Positions 43,234-51,579 of a stretch of 64,000 nt of DNA are shown here, in pieces (the first letter of the stretch is position 1; every line of letters begins with the position of its first letter). The position numbers and the translations under genes were made by a program. This DNA is from Rudanella lutea DSM 19387. Lineage in GTDB: Bacteria; Bacteroidota; Bacteroidia; Cytophagales; Spirosomataceae. The notes below the pieces were generated by a model. The model was not told where the DNA came from, did not search any database, and saw only the letters and a program-made list of their open reading frames with translations. The DNA lies in NCBI RefSeq assembly GCF_000383955.1, contig NZ_KB913013.1, positions 1,456,277 to 1,520,276 of the forward strand, read 5' to 3'.

Positions 43234-43394
43234 GAAGCTGTTTGAGTTAGCGATTTGAGGCCGCAGGGAGCGAATTTTGGTTGCTGACAAGCCAGTTTTT
43301 GCCGGTCGTAGCGCTTGCTACGGCCCAAAAAAGTGGCGCAGGCAGCGACCAAAAGCTGCCCTTACGGGCCAAAGGGATTAACTCAAACAGCTTC
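43234..43394. mobile_element. 161-bp MITE-like palindromic element
   Basis: The ends are perfect 16-bp inverted repeats, GAAGCTGTTTGAGTTA (43234-43249) and TAACTCAAACAGCTTC (43379-43394). They are flanked on both sides by TTA (43231-43233 and 43395-43397), a 3-bp target duplication as made by TNA-targeting IS5-superfamily transposases. Imperfect complementarity continues inward (for example GCCAGTTTTT against AAAAAAGTGGC) to an apex GTAGC-GCTT-GCTAC near 43309-43322, so nearly the whole element can fold. It has no ORF. The right TTA doubles as the stop codon of the neighbouring minus-strand gene. Confidence 0.75.
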
Positions 43395-46118
43395 TTATTT
43401 CTCAGCTACCGCCGTGGGCTTGCCAAACAGGAGCCATTCGAGGCTGAACAGGTCGCGGTTGGGGCCTTCGGGCTTCACAAACACCACGTACAAGTCGTGC
43501 ATGCCACCGGGGTCCCGAACGGGGGTGCTCACTTCTTCATACTTGCGCCAGTCGCCCGTAGGCTTGTACGCCAGCGTGCTCACCACCGGGCCCGTGGGCG
43601 AGTCGATATGCACCTCAATGGTAGCGCCTTTATCTTTCGATGAATAACGGTACGTGAGCTGATCGATGCCTTTCAGGTCGATGTTCTTGAGCACAAAATA
43701 CGACTGATGGTGAATAGTACCCAGCCGTTTGCCCTGCCGGGTCATATTGGAGAGCACATCGGCCTCACTGGCAATCACTTTGGTCGGGCGGAGTACCAAC
43801 ACATCCGTTTTGGTGAGGGCCAACGGGGCCTTGGGCGGCAACAACGCACCTTTGTCGGTGTACGAGGCCGTCAGTACATAGCGTCCTTCCTGCTCTTTGC
43901 CCACGTGTTGATTGAGCGTCAGCGTACCCTGCTGTGGCAGTCGATTTTCGGTTGGCTCGGTACCCAGCGAAAGCACGTATTTGATCATCTCGGTGGCCTC
44001 TTCGCGCGAGAGTTGCGGGTGCGCACTCATGGCATGTTCGCCCCAGACACCACCCCCGCCAATGATGACCTTGTTGGCCAGTTTGGCAGTAGCGGTTTTG
44101 TCGTCGCGGTAGCGCTTGGCCACCTCCGTAAACGACGGCCCGACCGATTTGGCGGCTACCTGATGGCAGGCCTTGCAGTCGGAGCCAGCCACCAGCGATT
44201 TCCCCAAACTGTATGTCGACGTCAGTTGCTGATGGCCCATCATCGGCTCGCTGCTGACCTTCGGAATATAGTTGAGCACCACCTTCAGGTTCTTTTTGTC
44301 GATCACCTTGTCTTCTTTGTCGGTCACGCGCACGGTATAGGCAAAGGGCGTGGCCTGCGGAGAGAAGAACGTCCGGTTTTGCCCGGTCGATACAGCCACC
44401 TGCGGGGTGGTGTTGCCCACTTTTACGGTCACGGTGTCGGTGCTCACCTTGCCCGCCGGGTCGGTCACGGTCAGGGTAGCCCGGTAGATGCCGTTTTTGC
44501 GGAAGGTGTATGTCGGATTGGCCTCCGTCGAGGCTACTTTGTTCCCCTCGAAGCGCCAGGCGTACCGGAGCGCATCTTTGTCGAAATCAACGCTTTTGTC
44601 GCCCGAAAACGCCACCGTCAGCGGAGCCAGCCCGATGGTATCCGTGGCCGAAGCCCGCGCTACCGGAGCCCGGTTGCCGCCGTTAAAGTCAATACGTACC
44701 AGCCGGGCGTCTTCGTTGTCGATCCCATACACCGAGCCGTATTCGAGCATGTAGATACTACCGTCGGCCCCGATTTCCATATCGACCGGCCGCCGGAAAT
44801 CGCCTGTTTGGGGCATAAACGCTTCCATGTACTGATAGTTCTGGTCGGCATCGAGCCGCACGGCATACACCCAGTTCCGCATCCAGTCGTACACAAACAG
44901 AGCCTTGTCGTAATAGGCGGGCAATTTGGTAGTTGATTTGAGTGCGGGGTCGTAATGATACACAGGCCCGCCCATGGCGCACCGCCCGCCCACACCCAGC
45001 TTCGGAAACTCGGCCGACGCGTTGTACGGGTACCAGATCATTGCTTTTTGGGCCGGGGGCAGGGTTTTGGCTCCGGTATTATTGGGCGAGTTATTGACGG
45101 GAGCCATCGGGTCGTACAGAGCCCCCACGGCTTTGGTGGCAAAGTCATACTGATGGTAGGCCTTGTTGTCGCCCACAAAATAGGGCCAGCCGTAGTTACC
45201 CGCTTTTTTGGCCTGATTGAACTCATCGTAGCCGCGTGGCCCCTGCTGCCCGTCGGTACCGGCATCGGGACCAATTTCGCCCCAGTACAGAATCGACGTA
45301 GCCGGGTCGACCGAAATGCGGTACGGATTGCGGCAACCCATCACGTAAATTTCGGGCCGGGTGCCGGGGGTGCCTTTGGGAAACAGGTTACCCTCCGGAA
45401 TGGTGTACGAACCATCGGTTTTGACGTTGATCCGCAGGATTTTACCCCGCAAATCGTTCGGATTGCCCGACGACCGCTGTGCGTCGAACGTAAGCCGACC
45501 CGACCGGGCGTCGATGGGCGCGTGTCCGTTCGATTCAAAGGGCACGGTATTGTCGCCGGTCGAGATAAACAGGTTGCGGTGGGCATCCCACGCCATCGAC
45601 CCGCCGGTATGCGCACTTACCTCCAGGTCGATCGGAAATTCGATGATTGATTTTTCGCTGGCTACATCGAGCGAGCTATCGTCGTTGACCCGAAACCGGC
45701 TGATACGTTGCAACGTTTGCTCACCTTCCTGAATCGTGTAGAAAAAGTACAGAAACTGGTTCTGGCTAAAATCGGGGTCGATGGTCATGCCCAGCAACCC
45801 GTTCAGATACTTGTCGACGGCCTTGACGGGGAAGTCGTGCAGCAGCCGGGTTTTCTTCTGAACGGGGTCGTAGAGGTAAAACTTACCGGCGCGTTCGACA
45901 AAAAACACCCGTCCGTCGGGCGCAACGGCCAGTTCCATGGGCTCGTTGAGGTCGTTGGAAAGTACCGTTTTGGTGAACCGGTTTTCTTCAGGCCGGTTCA
46001 GGGTGTCGGCCAGGGCCGGGGCCGGTACCCGGTCGGTACCCCGATGGAAAGCGGGCAGGGTAGTAAGCCCGGCCAGAATCCCAAAGGGTAAGCTGTACTT
46101 GAGTAGAGAAGTGAACAT
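43395..46118 (-). CDS. PQQ-dehydrogenase-like propeller with PKD and cytochrome c domains
   Basis: A 907-residue exported protein from the ATG at 46118 (MFTSLLKYSLPFGILAG). The N-terminal half is a soluble glucose dehydrogenase-type propeller (NEPMELAVAPDGRVFFVERAG, LLGMTIDPDFSQNQFLYFFY, LRGKILRINVKTDGSY, GEIGPDAGTDGQQGPRGYDE). A PKD domain follows (VAFSGDKSVDFDKDALRYAWRFEG), then a class I cytochrome c with CKACH at 648-652 and GEHAMSAHPQLS supplying the axial Met, and a C-terminal jelly-roll like a carbohydrate-binding module (VEVHIDSPTGPVVST). It may oxidise a sugar in the periplasm and pass electrons to haem c; this is inferred. Its stop codon is one copy of the MITE target duplication. 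Confidence 0.82.
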   Translation of the reverse strand: MFTSLLKYSLPFGILAGLTTLPAFHRGTDRVPAPALADTLNRPEENRFTKTVLSNDLNEPMELAVAPDGRVFFVERAGKFYLYDPVQKKTRLLHDFPVKAVDKYLNGLLGMTIDPDFSQNQFLYFFYTIQEGEQTLQRISRFRVNDDSSLDVASEKSIIEFPIDLEVSAHTGGSMAWDAHRNLFISTGDNTVPFESNGHAPIDARSGRLTFDAQRSSGNPNDLRGKILRINVKTDGSYTIPEGNLFPKGTPGTRPEIYVMGCRNPYRISVDPATSILYWGEIGPDAGTDGQQGPRGYDEFNQAKKAGNYGWPYFVGDNKAYHQYDFATKAVGALYDPMAPVNNSPNNTGAKTLPPAQKAMIWYPYNASAEFPKLGVGGRCAMGGPVYHYDPALKSTTKLPAYYDKALFVYDWMRNWVYAVRLDADQNYQYMEAFMPQTGDFRRPVDMEIGADGSIYMLEYGSVYGIDNEDARLVRIDFNGGNRAPVARASATDTIGLAPLTVAFSGDKSVDFDKDALRYAWRFEGNKVASTEANPTYTFRKNGIYRATLTVTDPAGKVSTDTVTVKVGNTTPQVAVSTGQNRTFFSPQATPFAYTVRVTDKEDKVIDKKNLKVVLNYIPKVSSEPMMGHQQLTSTYSLGKSLVAGSDCKACHQVAAKSVGPSFTEVAKRYRDDKTATAKLANKVIIGGGGVWGEHAMSAHPQLSREEATEMIKYVLSLGTEPTENRLPQQGTLTLNQHVGKEQEGRYVLTASYTDKGALLPPKAPLALTKTDVLVLRPTKVIASEADVLSNMTRQGKRLGTIHHQSYFVLKNIDLKGIDQLTYRYSSKDKGATIEVHIDSPTGPVVSTLAYKPTGDWRKYEEVSTPVRDPGGMHDLYVVFVKPEGPNRDLFSLEWLLFGKPTAVAEK

Positions 46119-46221
46119 AAAAACGTTTGGCAACAGATTGATACAGAATGACAAACAAAACCGGCGCTATTTCTTACCGATTTGTGTCAGCCTTTCTCCT
46201 CAAAAAACATCGTAAATTAGA

Positions 46222-46229
46222 CAAATTTA
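46222..46229 (-). promoter_or_regulatory. Possible -7 element for the cytochrome/DUF1080 unit
   Basis: The minus strand reads TAAATTTG (exact TAnnTTTG), about 104 bp before the ATG at 46118, in the divergent space shared with the sensor gene. No clear TTG at -33. Confidence 0.3.
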
Positions 46230-46295
46230 GAAGGGCGAAATCCGTTGGTAAGGGTCCGTTTTCGTCAAATTAGAGGGGTAAATTGGTCCCTGATC

Positions 46296-49200
46296 ATGAA
46301 GTGGTTTCGGCTATTTATTTTTTGGGGGGTCATTGGGGTCATCACCAGCCTTCCGGGTGCGGCTCAGCCCCCTAAGGCTGACCGGGTCAGTCCAGACCGG
46401 GTCACGCCTGACCGGGTCACGCCTGACCGGGTCTGGTTTGAGCACATCACCGTCGACCAGGGGCTTTCGCACAGCGACGCCATGTGCGTTACGCAAGACC
46501 GGGCCGGGTTCATCTGGATCGGCACCAATCAGGGCATCAATCGGTACGACGGCTACGAACTCCGTAGCTACCTGCTCCCCGTAAACCCCCGCAACGGACT
46601 GGCGGGTAACCGGCTGCGGGCCGTGTACACCGACACCCGCGGGCGGTTGTGGGCGGGCTCCGAGAGCGTTGGCGTCAGTTTGTACGACACTCACCGCGAC
46701 CGATTCGTCAGCCTGCGTCAACTGGCCACCGCGACCGTCGACCGCGCCCTGCTCGACCGGCTCGATCTGGCCAATGTAGAAGCGATCACGTCGGATACGC
46801 AGGGGCGGGTGTGGGTCGGTACGCGCCGGGAGGGATTATTTTTGCTCACCCTCAACGACGGCCAACAGCTTACCAGCCTTACCCGCGTTCCCGTTGGCAC
46901 GCAAGCCGACTTCTGGGTCACAACGCTCATTACCGACCGGTCGGGCACGGTTTGGTTTGGCACAGCGCACGAAGGCCTCTGGTGGGTAGCCCCCTCGGGC
47001 ACACCCCGCGCCCGGACCGTGGCTCTCCCCCACAACCGGACTTCCGGGTCTGGTGATTTGCCCACCGTGCGTGCGCTACACGCCGACCGACGGGGCGGCC
47101 TCTGGATTGGCACCGACGAACAGATTTTCTGGACCTACAACAGCGGAGGGTTAACAACGGGCCGGTCCGGGCTAACCCCGCTCAACGGCACGTTCGACGA
47201 AATTGAGTCGATTCATTTCGACTCCTTCGGGCATTTGTGGGTAGGAACCAACTACGGGCTGCTGTTCTGGCCCGGCTTACCGGGTCCGGCTCCGGCAGGC
47301 CAACCTCCTATTGACCAGGGTCGGCCGACAACCTTTTACCCCCGCGACGACGACCCGCACAGCATCAACTCGGGGCGGGTGCACCAGATTTTTGAGGATC
47401 GAAACCAGATTTTGTGGCTGGCCGCGTCGGCCGGGGGGCTCAACAAGGTCGATTTGGGCCACAAGCCTTTTGAGAACCTGCAACGGCGATTTTCGCAACA
47501 GCCCACCTTGCCCAACAACTACGCCAACGCCATTTACAAAGACCGCACCCGTAACTGGCTCTGGATAGGCACCCGCAACGGTTTTTCGCGGTACGACCTC
47601 ACCACCCGAACGTACCAGAACTACGAGAGCCGCCCCCTGCCCGGCGATGCAACGGGTGTCGATGTGGCTTCGTTTCACCAAACAACCGACGGTACGCTGT
47701 GGGTGGGCACCCGCTACAGTGGCCTCAAGATACTGCGCAACGGCCGCCTGTCGACCCTGACCACCTTACCGGGGGGGCTTTCGCTCGGCTCTACCAGCCT
47801 CGAAACCATAGTGGAAGACCGGTTCGGTACTATTTGGGTTGGGAGTTTCGAGAGAGGGTTGCTCCGATTCGACCGGCAGGGGCAACTTCTGGGGCATTTC
47901 AGCGCCGATAATGGCCGTTTGCCCACCAACCAGATCACGTTTTTGCTGTACGACCGGGCTACCGATGTGCTTTGGGCCAGTACACGCGGCACAGGATTGC
48001 TGAAATTACAGATTGGCCCCGACTCGCTCCGGGTACTCCGGCAGTTTCGGCACGACCCCAACAACCCGGCCAGTTTACGGGTCAATTACACCTGGCCCCT
48101 GCTGAAAGACCGGCTCGGACGGCTCTGGATCGGCACCATTGGCGGGGGGCTCCACCAACTCACCACCGACCGGCAGGGCCGCGAACACATCCGCCGGTTC
48201 GATCGGGTGATTGCCGAGCCCAACATCGAAAGCATTTTGCAGGACGAACAGGGTGACCTCTGGATGGGGGGTGCCGGTTTGTTACGCTTCAATCCCACAA
48301 CGGGGCAGGCCATCCGGTACGACGTGGCCGACGGCCTGCAAAGCAATTCGTTTAAGGTGGGCGCGGCCTACCGCGATGCCGACGGAACCCTGTATTTTGG
48401 CGGGATCAAGGGGGTGACGTACTTCCAGCCCCGGCTGATCCGGCCCAACCCCTACCCGCCGGTTGTTCAGCTCACGAATCTTCGCATTTTCAACAAAATT
48501 GTACCGGTGGGCGACGAGGTAAACGGGCGGGTCGTGCTCTCCCAAACGCTCAATCAGACCCAAACGCTGACCATCAAAGCCGCCGAAAACGACTTTTCGA
48601 TCGAGTTTGTCGGCCTCAATTACGCCAACCCCCAAAAGCATACCTACGCCTACCGGCTCATTGGCTACAACGACGCGTGGGTGCATCCCGCACCGGGGCA
48701 ACGCACGGCCAACTTTGCCAACCTACCCGCGGGCGACTACACGCTTGAAGTGCGGGCGGGCAACGGCGAGGGGCAATGGTCGGCCAAACCCGCTACCCTA
48801 CAGATTACGGTATTGCCGCCCTGGTGGAAAACGGGCTGGGCTTACCTGCTGTACACGGTACTGACTGTGAGCGCGTTGCTACTGTACCGGCGCATCACCG
48901 TAACGCAGCAAACCCTGCAAAACGAACTGGCGCTGGAGCAATACAAAGCCGAAAAAGAGAAAGAAGTGACCGACAACCGGCTCCGGTTTTTCACGAACGT
49001 TTCGCACGAGTTACGCACGCCCCTGACGCTCATCATGGGCCCACTCGACGAGCTGGTGTCGGCGGGAATGGCGGGCGGGCTGCGCGACAAGGTGTTGCTG
49101 ATGCACCAGCAAACCCGCAAACTGCTCGATCTGGTCAATCAATTGCTGGAGTTTCGGAAGGTAGAGTCGGGACATGTATCGCTGCGGGCGGAGCGGGGCA

Positions 49201-50570
49201 ATATTCTGTCGTTTGTTACCGAGATATTCCTCATTTTCAAGCTCAAAGCCGAAGAGATGCACCTCGACTACGACATGGAAGCCCCAACGGAGCCCGTGCC
49301 GCTGTACTTCGACCGGGCAAAGCTCGAAATCGTGTTGACCAACCTGCTGTCCAACGCGTTTAAATACACGCCCGAAAACGGAAAAATTCGGGTGACTATT
49401 TCGATGGCTGGCTCCCCCGACGAAGCCGCCCTTTTTTACAACAATCAGCTCAGTAACAACTACCTGCAACTCATGGTGCAGGACTGGGGCATCGGTATGA
49501 GACCCGACGAGGTAGCCCAGATTTTCGACCCGTATTACCAGGCTTCGCACACCAACACGCTGCGGATGATGGGCACGGGCATCGGGCTGTCGCTGGTGAA
49601 GCAGTTTGTGGAGGCTCACGCGGGCGAGGTTACGGTGCAGAGTGCCCCCGGCGCAGGTACCACTTTTACCATCCGGTTGCCGTTTGGACAGGCACACCTC
49701 GCCCCTGAGTCGATTGCAGACGAAACCCCGGCCGACCCCCACCCGTCGGCCGAAATCCCCCTCCTGCCCGAACGCATTGCCACCCCAACCCCGACACCTT
49801 CGGGTCGGATTTTGCTCGTGGAGGATAACGATGAGCTTCGGCAGTACCTCTCGGACCTGTTTAGCCCGGCCTACGAGGTGCACACCGCTACCGATGGCCT
49901 CGACGGTTGGGACAAGGCGCTCTCCCTCCTCCCCGACCTGGTGGTGAGCGATGTGATGATGCCCCGCAGCAACGGGCTGGAGCTTTGCCAAAGACTCAAG
50001 CAGCACCCCAAAACAATGCATATTCCGGTGGTACTCCTGACAGCGCGGGTAGCAGCTGCCCACGAACTGGAGGGCCTCGAAACCGGTGCCGACGAGTACA
50101 TGGTCAAACCGTTTAACCCGAAAATCCTGTTCACGAAGGTATCGGTCATGCTGCAAAGCCGGGCGCGGCTCCGCGAGTATTACGACCGGCAGATTCTGCT
50201 CAAACCCACCACCGTCGTGATCCCGGACGCCGAGAAACAACTCCTCGAAAAAGCGATGGAGATAGTCGAAACGCACCTGGCCGATCCTGAATTTTCGGTA
50301 CCGACGCTCGTCCGTGAAATGGGCATGAGTCAGTCGGCATTTTACCGGCAGATCAAAGCCATTACGGGGCAAACAGTGGTCGAGTTTATCCGCGATGTGC
50401 GCATGAAACGAGCCGCCCAACTGCTGACTACGGGTGGATTACGCGTATCGGAAGTGGCGCATCAGGTCGGTTTTGAGGACCTGAAACACTTCCGGCGGAC
50501 GTTCCAGAACCTGTATAATCTCTCGCCGTCGGAGTACGCCCGGCAACACAGGGGCAACCCAGACGAGTAG
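46296..50570 (+). CDS. Hybrid two-component system sensor/regulator (HTCS)
   Basis: A 1424-residue membrane protein from the ATG at 46296 (MKWFRLFIFWGVIGV). In order: signal or anchor segment, a DRVTP repeat linker, periplasmic two-component propeller repeats (many WIGT/WVGT.GL motifs, about 55-720), a Y_Y_Y domain (about 735-800), a transmembrane helix near 845-870, HisKA with phospho-acceptor His904 (FFTNVSHELRTPL), HATPase with NLLSNAFKYTPENG and GTGIGLSLV, a receiver with Asp1219 (VVSDVMMPRSNG), and a C-terminal AraC-type HTH (about 1325-1424). HTCS proteins bind an oligosaccharide and switch on the adjacent utilisation locus. It is divergent from the pectin locus. Confidence 0.93.
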   Translation: MKWFRLFIFWGVIGVITSLPGAAQPPKADRVSPDRVTPDRVTPDRVWFEHITVDQGLSHSDAMCVTQDRAGFIWIGTNQGINRYDGYELRSYLLPVNPRNGLAGNRLRAVYTDTRGRLWAGSESVGVSLYDTHRDRFVSLRQLATATVDRALLDRLDLANVEAITSDTQGRVWVGTRREGLFLLTLNDGQQLTSLTRVPVGTQADFWVTTLITDRSGTVWFGTAHEGLWWVAPSGTPRARTVALPHNRTSGSGDLPTVRALHADRRGGLWIGTDEQIFWTYNSGGLTTGRSGLTPLNGTFDEIESIHFDSFGHLWVGTNYGLLFWPGLPGPAPAGQPPIDQGRPTTFYPRDDDPHSINSGRVHQIFEDRNQILWLAASAGGLNKVDLGHKPFENLQRRFSQQPTLPNNYANAIYKDRTRNWLWIGTRNGFSRYDLTTRTYQNYESRPLPGDATGVDVASFHQTTDGTLWVGTRYSGLKILRNGRLSTLTTLPGGLSLGSTSLETIVEDRFGTIWVGSFERGLLRFDRQGQLLGHFSADNGRLPTNQITFLLYDRATDVLWASTRGTGLLKLQIGPDSLRVLRQFRHDPNNPASLRVNYTWPLLKDRLGRLWIGTIGGGLHQLTTDRQGREHIRRFDRVIAEPNIESILQDEQGDLWMGGAGLLRFNPTTGQAIRYDVADGLQSNSFKVGAAYRDADGTLYFGGIKGVTYFQPRLIRPNPYPPVVQLTNLRIFNKIVPVGDEVNGRVVLSQTLNQTQTLTIKAAENDFSIEFVGLNYANPQKHTYAYRLIGYNDAWVHPAPGQRTANFANLPAGDYTLEVRAGNGEGQWSAKPATLQITVLPPWWKTGWAYLLYTVLTVSALLLYRRITVTQQTLQNELALEQYKAEKEKEVTDNRLRFFTNVSHELRTPLTLIMGPLDELVSAGMAGGLRDKVLLMHQQTRKLLDLVNQLLEFRKVESGHVSLRAERGNILSFVTEIFLIFKLKAEEMHLDYDMEAPTEPVPLYFDRAKLEIVLTNLLSNAFKYTPENGKIRVTISMAGSPDEAALFYNNQLSNNYLQLMVQDWGIGMRPDEVAQIFDPYYQASHTNTLRMMGTGIGLSLVKQFVEAHAGEVTVQSAPGAGTTFTIRLPFGQAHLAPESIADETPADPHPSAEIPLLPERIATPTPTPSGRILLVEDNDELRQYLSDLFSPAYEVHTATDGLDGWDKALSLLPDLVVSDVMMPRSNGLELCQRLKQHPKTMHIPVVLLTARVAAAHELEGLETGADEYMVKPFNPKILFTKVSVMLQSRARLREYYDRQILLKPTTVVIPDAEKQLLEKAMEIVETHLADPEFSVPTLVREMGMSQSAFYRQIKAITGQTVVEFIRDVRMKRAAQLLTTGGLRVSEVAHQVGFEDLKHFRRTFQNLYNLSPSEYARQHRGNPDE
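46380..46439 (+). repeat. Tandem 15-bp repeat in the HTCS gene
   Basis: Four units start with GACCGGGTC: 46380-46394, 46395-46409, 46410-46424 and 46425-46439. The middle two are identical (GACCGGGTCACGCCT). They encode DRVSP, DRVTP, DRVTP and DRVWF. The units keep the reading frame, so copy-number change would lengthen or shorten the linker between the membrane anchor and the sensor by five residues at a time. Confidence 0.9.
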
Positions 50571-50873
50571 TTACAGATTCCGCCAGCTACCGGCGTCGTA
50601 GACTTCGGTAAGCCCCCGGTTACCCAGCAGGGCTTTGGCGCGAGCACTCCGCATGCCCGACGCGCAGCACACAATCACGGGTTTCTTGTAGTTGCGAATG
50701 GTGTTTAACTTACTGTCGAGCACATCGAGCGGGATGTTGACCGCTCCTTTGGCGTGCCCACCGGCAAACTCGCCCGGCGACCGGACATCAATAATAACAG
50801 CTCCCTGCGCCCGTACCGCATCGATCTGTTCGTTGTTTCCTCCTCCGAAAATTGACTTAAAAAGCGAAAGCAT
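50571..50873 (-). CDS. Rhodanese-like protein
   Basis: A 100-residue single-domain rhodanese from the ATG at 50873 (MLSLFKSIFGGGN). GAVIIDVRSPGEFAGGHAKGAVNIPLDVL is the family start, and VIVCCASGMRSARA is the active-site loop, with Cys70 as the likely persulfide-carrying residue. The N-terminus is amphipathic rather than a signal, so the protein is probably cytosolic. Its stop codon directly abuts the HTCS stop with no bases between, so the two convergent transcripts must overlap. Confidence 0.85.
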   Translation of the reverse strand: MLSLFKSIFGGGNNEQIDAVRAQGAVIIDVRSPGEFAGGHAKGAVNIPLDVLDSKLNTIRNYKKPVIVCCASGMRSARAKALLGNRGLTEVYDAGSWRNL

Positions 50874-50988
50874 CTGTGTGTTTGTTTTAGAATGATGACA
50901 CAAAGGTGGCGGCACAAATCATCCTATTCCGTGACATTTATCACGCATGAGTCTTATTTCTTTCACCACTTTTGACTACACAAACATT

Positions 50989-51083
50989 CAGTACTGGACA
51001 TTTGGACTTCAGACATTAGACGTTAGACGTACTACCATTCTGTAGGGAGGTCTAATGTCCAACATCTAATGTCCAGCACTGAG
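50989..51083. repeat. Heptad inverted repeat, GGACATT type, copy 2
   Basis: This 95-bp element is homologous over its whole length to that at 24577-24678, including the ends CAGTACTGGACATT and CAGCACTGAG. The right arm reads GTCTAAT, GTCCAAC, ATCTAAT, GTCCAGC (51050-51077), one heptamer shorter than copy 1. It lies in the divergent space between the rhodanese and DinB genes, so it is not a simple transcription terminator. Confidence 0.88.
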
Positions 51084-51107
51084 ACACAAACACCTTCATT
51101 CTGAACC

Positions 51108-51557
51108 ATGACAACCGAACACCTACACGCCCTCTGGCAGGAAGCCCGCACCCGTTTCTCGAATCAGCTGGCCACCCTTACCGAAGCCGACCTCAACAAA
51201 AAATTAGGCGATTCGGTCAATTCGGCGGGGTTTCTGATTCGGCACATCGCCGATGTCGAACTGCTTTTTGCCCGCAATGTATTCGGCCAAACCGACCTCA
51301 AAGTGAGCGCCAAGACGGTTATAGCCCAGCGCGACACCGGCGAATGGACCAACCTCTCGGAACTGCTTGAATACCAGAATTACGCGTTTGAAAGTTTGGA
51401 AAAAGCGATTCTGGCCCAGTCGGTCTCCGACTGGGATGTGATTATCGAAACCAAGGAATTTGGCCGTCGAACCAAAGCACAGGCACTGGGCCGTATCACG
51501 TCGCACACGGCTTATCACGCGGGTCAATTAGCCATTGTGGTGAAATACGGGCATTAA
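51108..51557 (+). CDS. DinB-family protein
   Basis: A 149-residue four-helix-bundle protein of the DinB/YfiT superfamily. The three expected metal-binding histidines are present: His46 (FLIRHIADVE) and His133/His137 (TSHTAYHAGQLAI). Members include thiol-transferases and many damage-inducible proteins of unknown substrate. It is a single gene preceded by the heptad repeat. Confidence 0.82.
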   Translation: MTTEHLHALWQEARTRFSNQLATLTEADLNKKLGDSVNSAGFLIRHIADVELLFARNVFGQTDLKVSAKTVIAQRDTGEWTNLSELLEYQNYAFESLEKAILAQSVSDWDVIIETKEFGRRTKAQALGRITSHTAYHAGQLAIVVKYGH

Positions 51558-51579
51558 GCCGAACTCCCAGGGCCTAATC

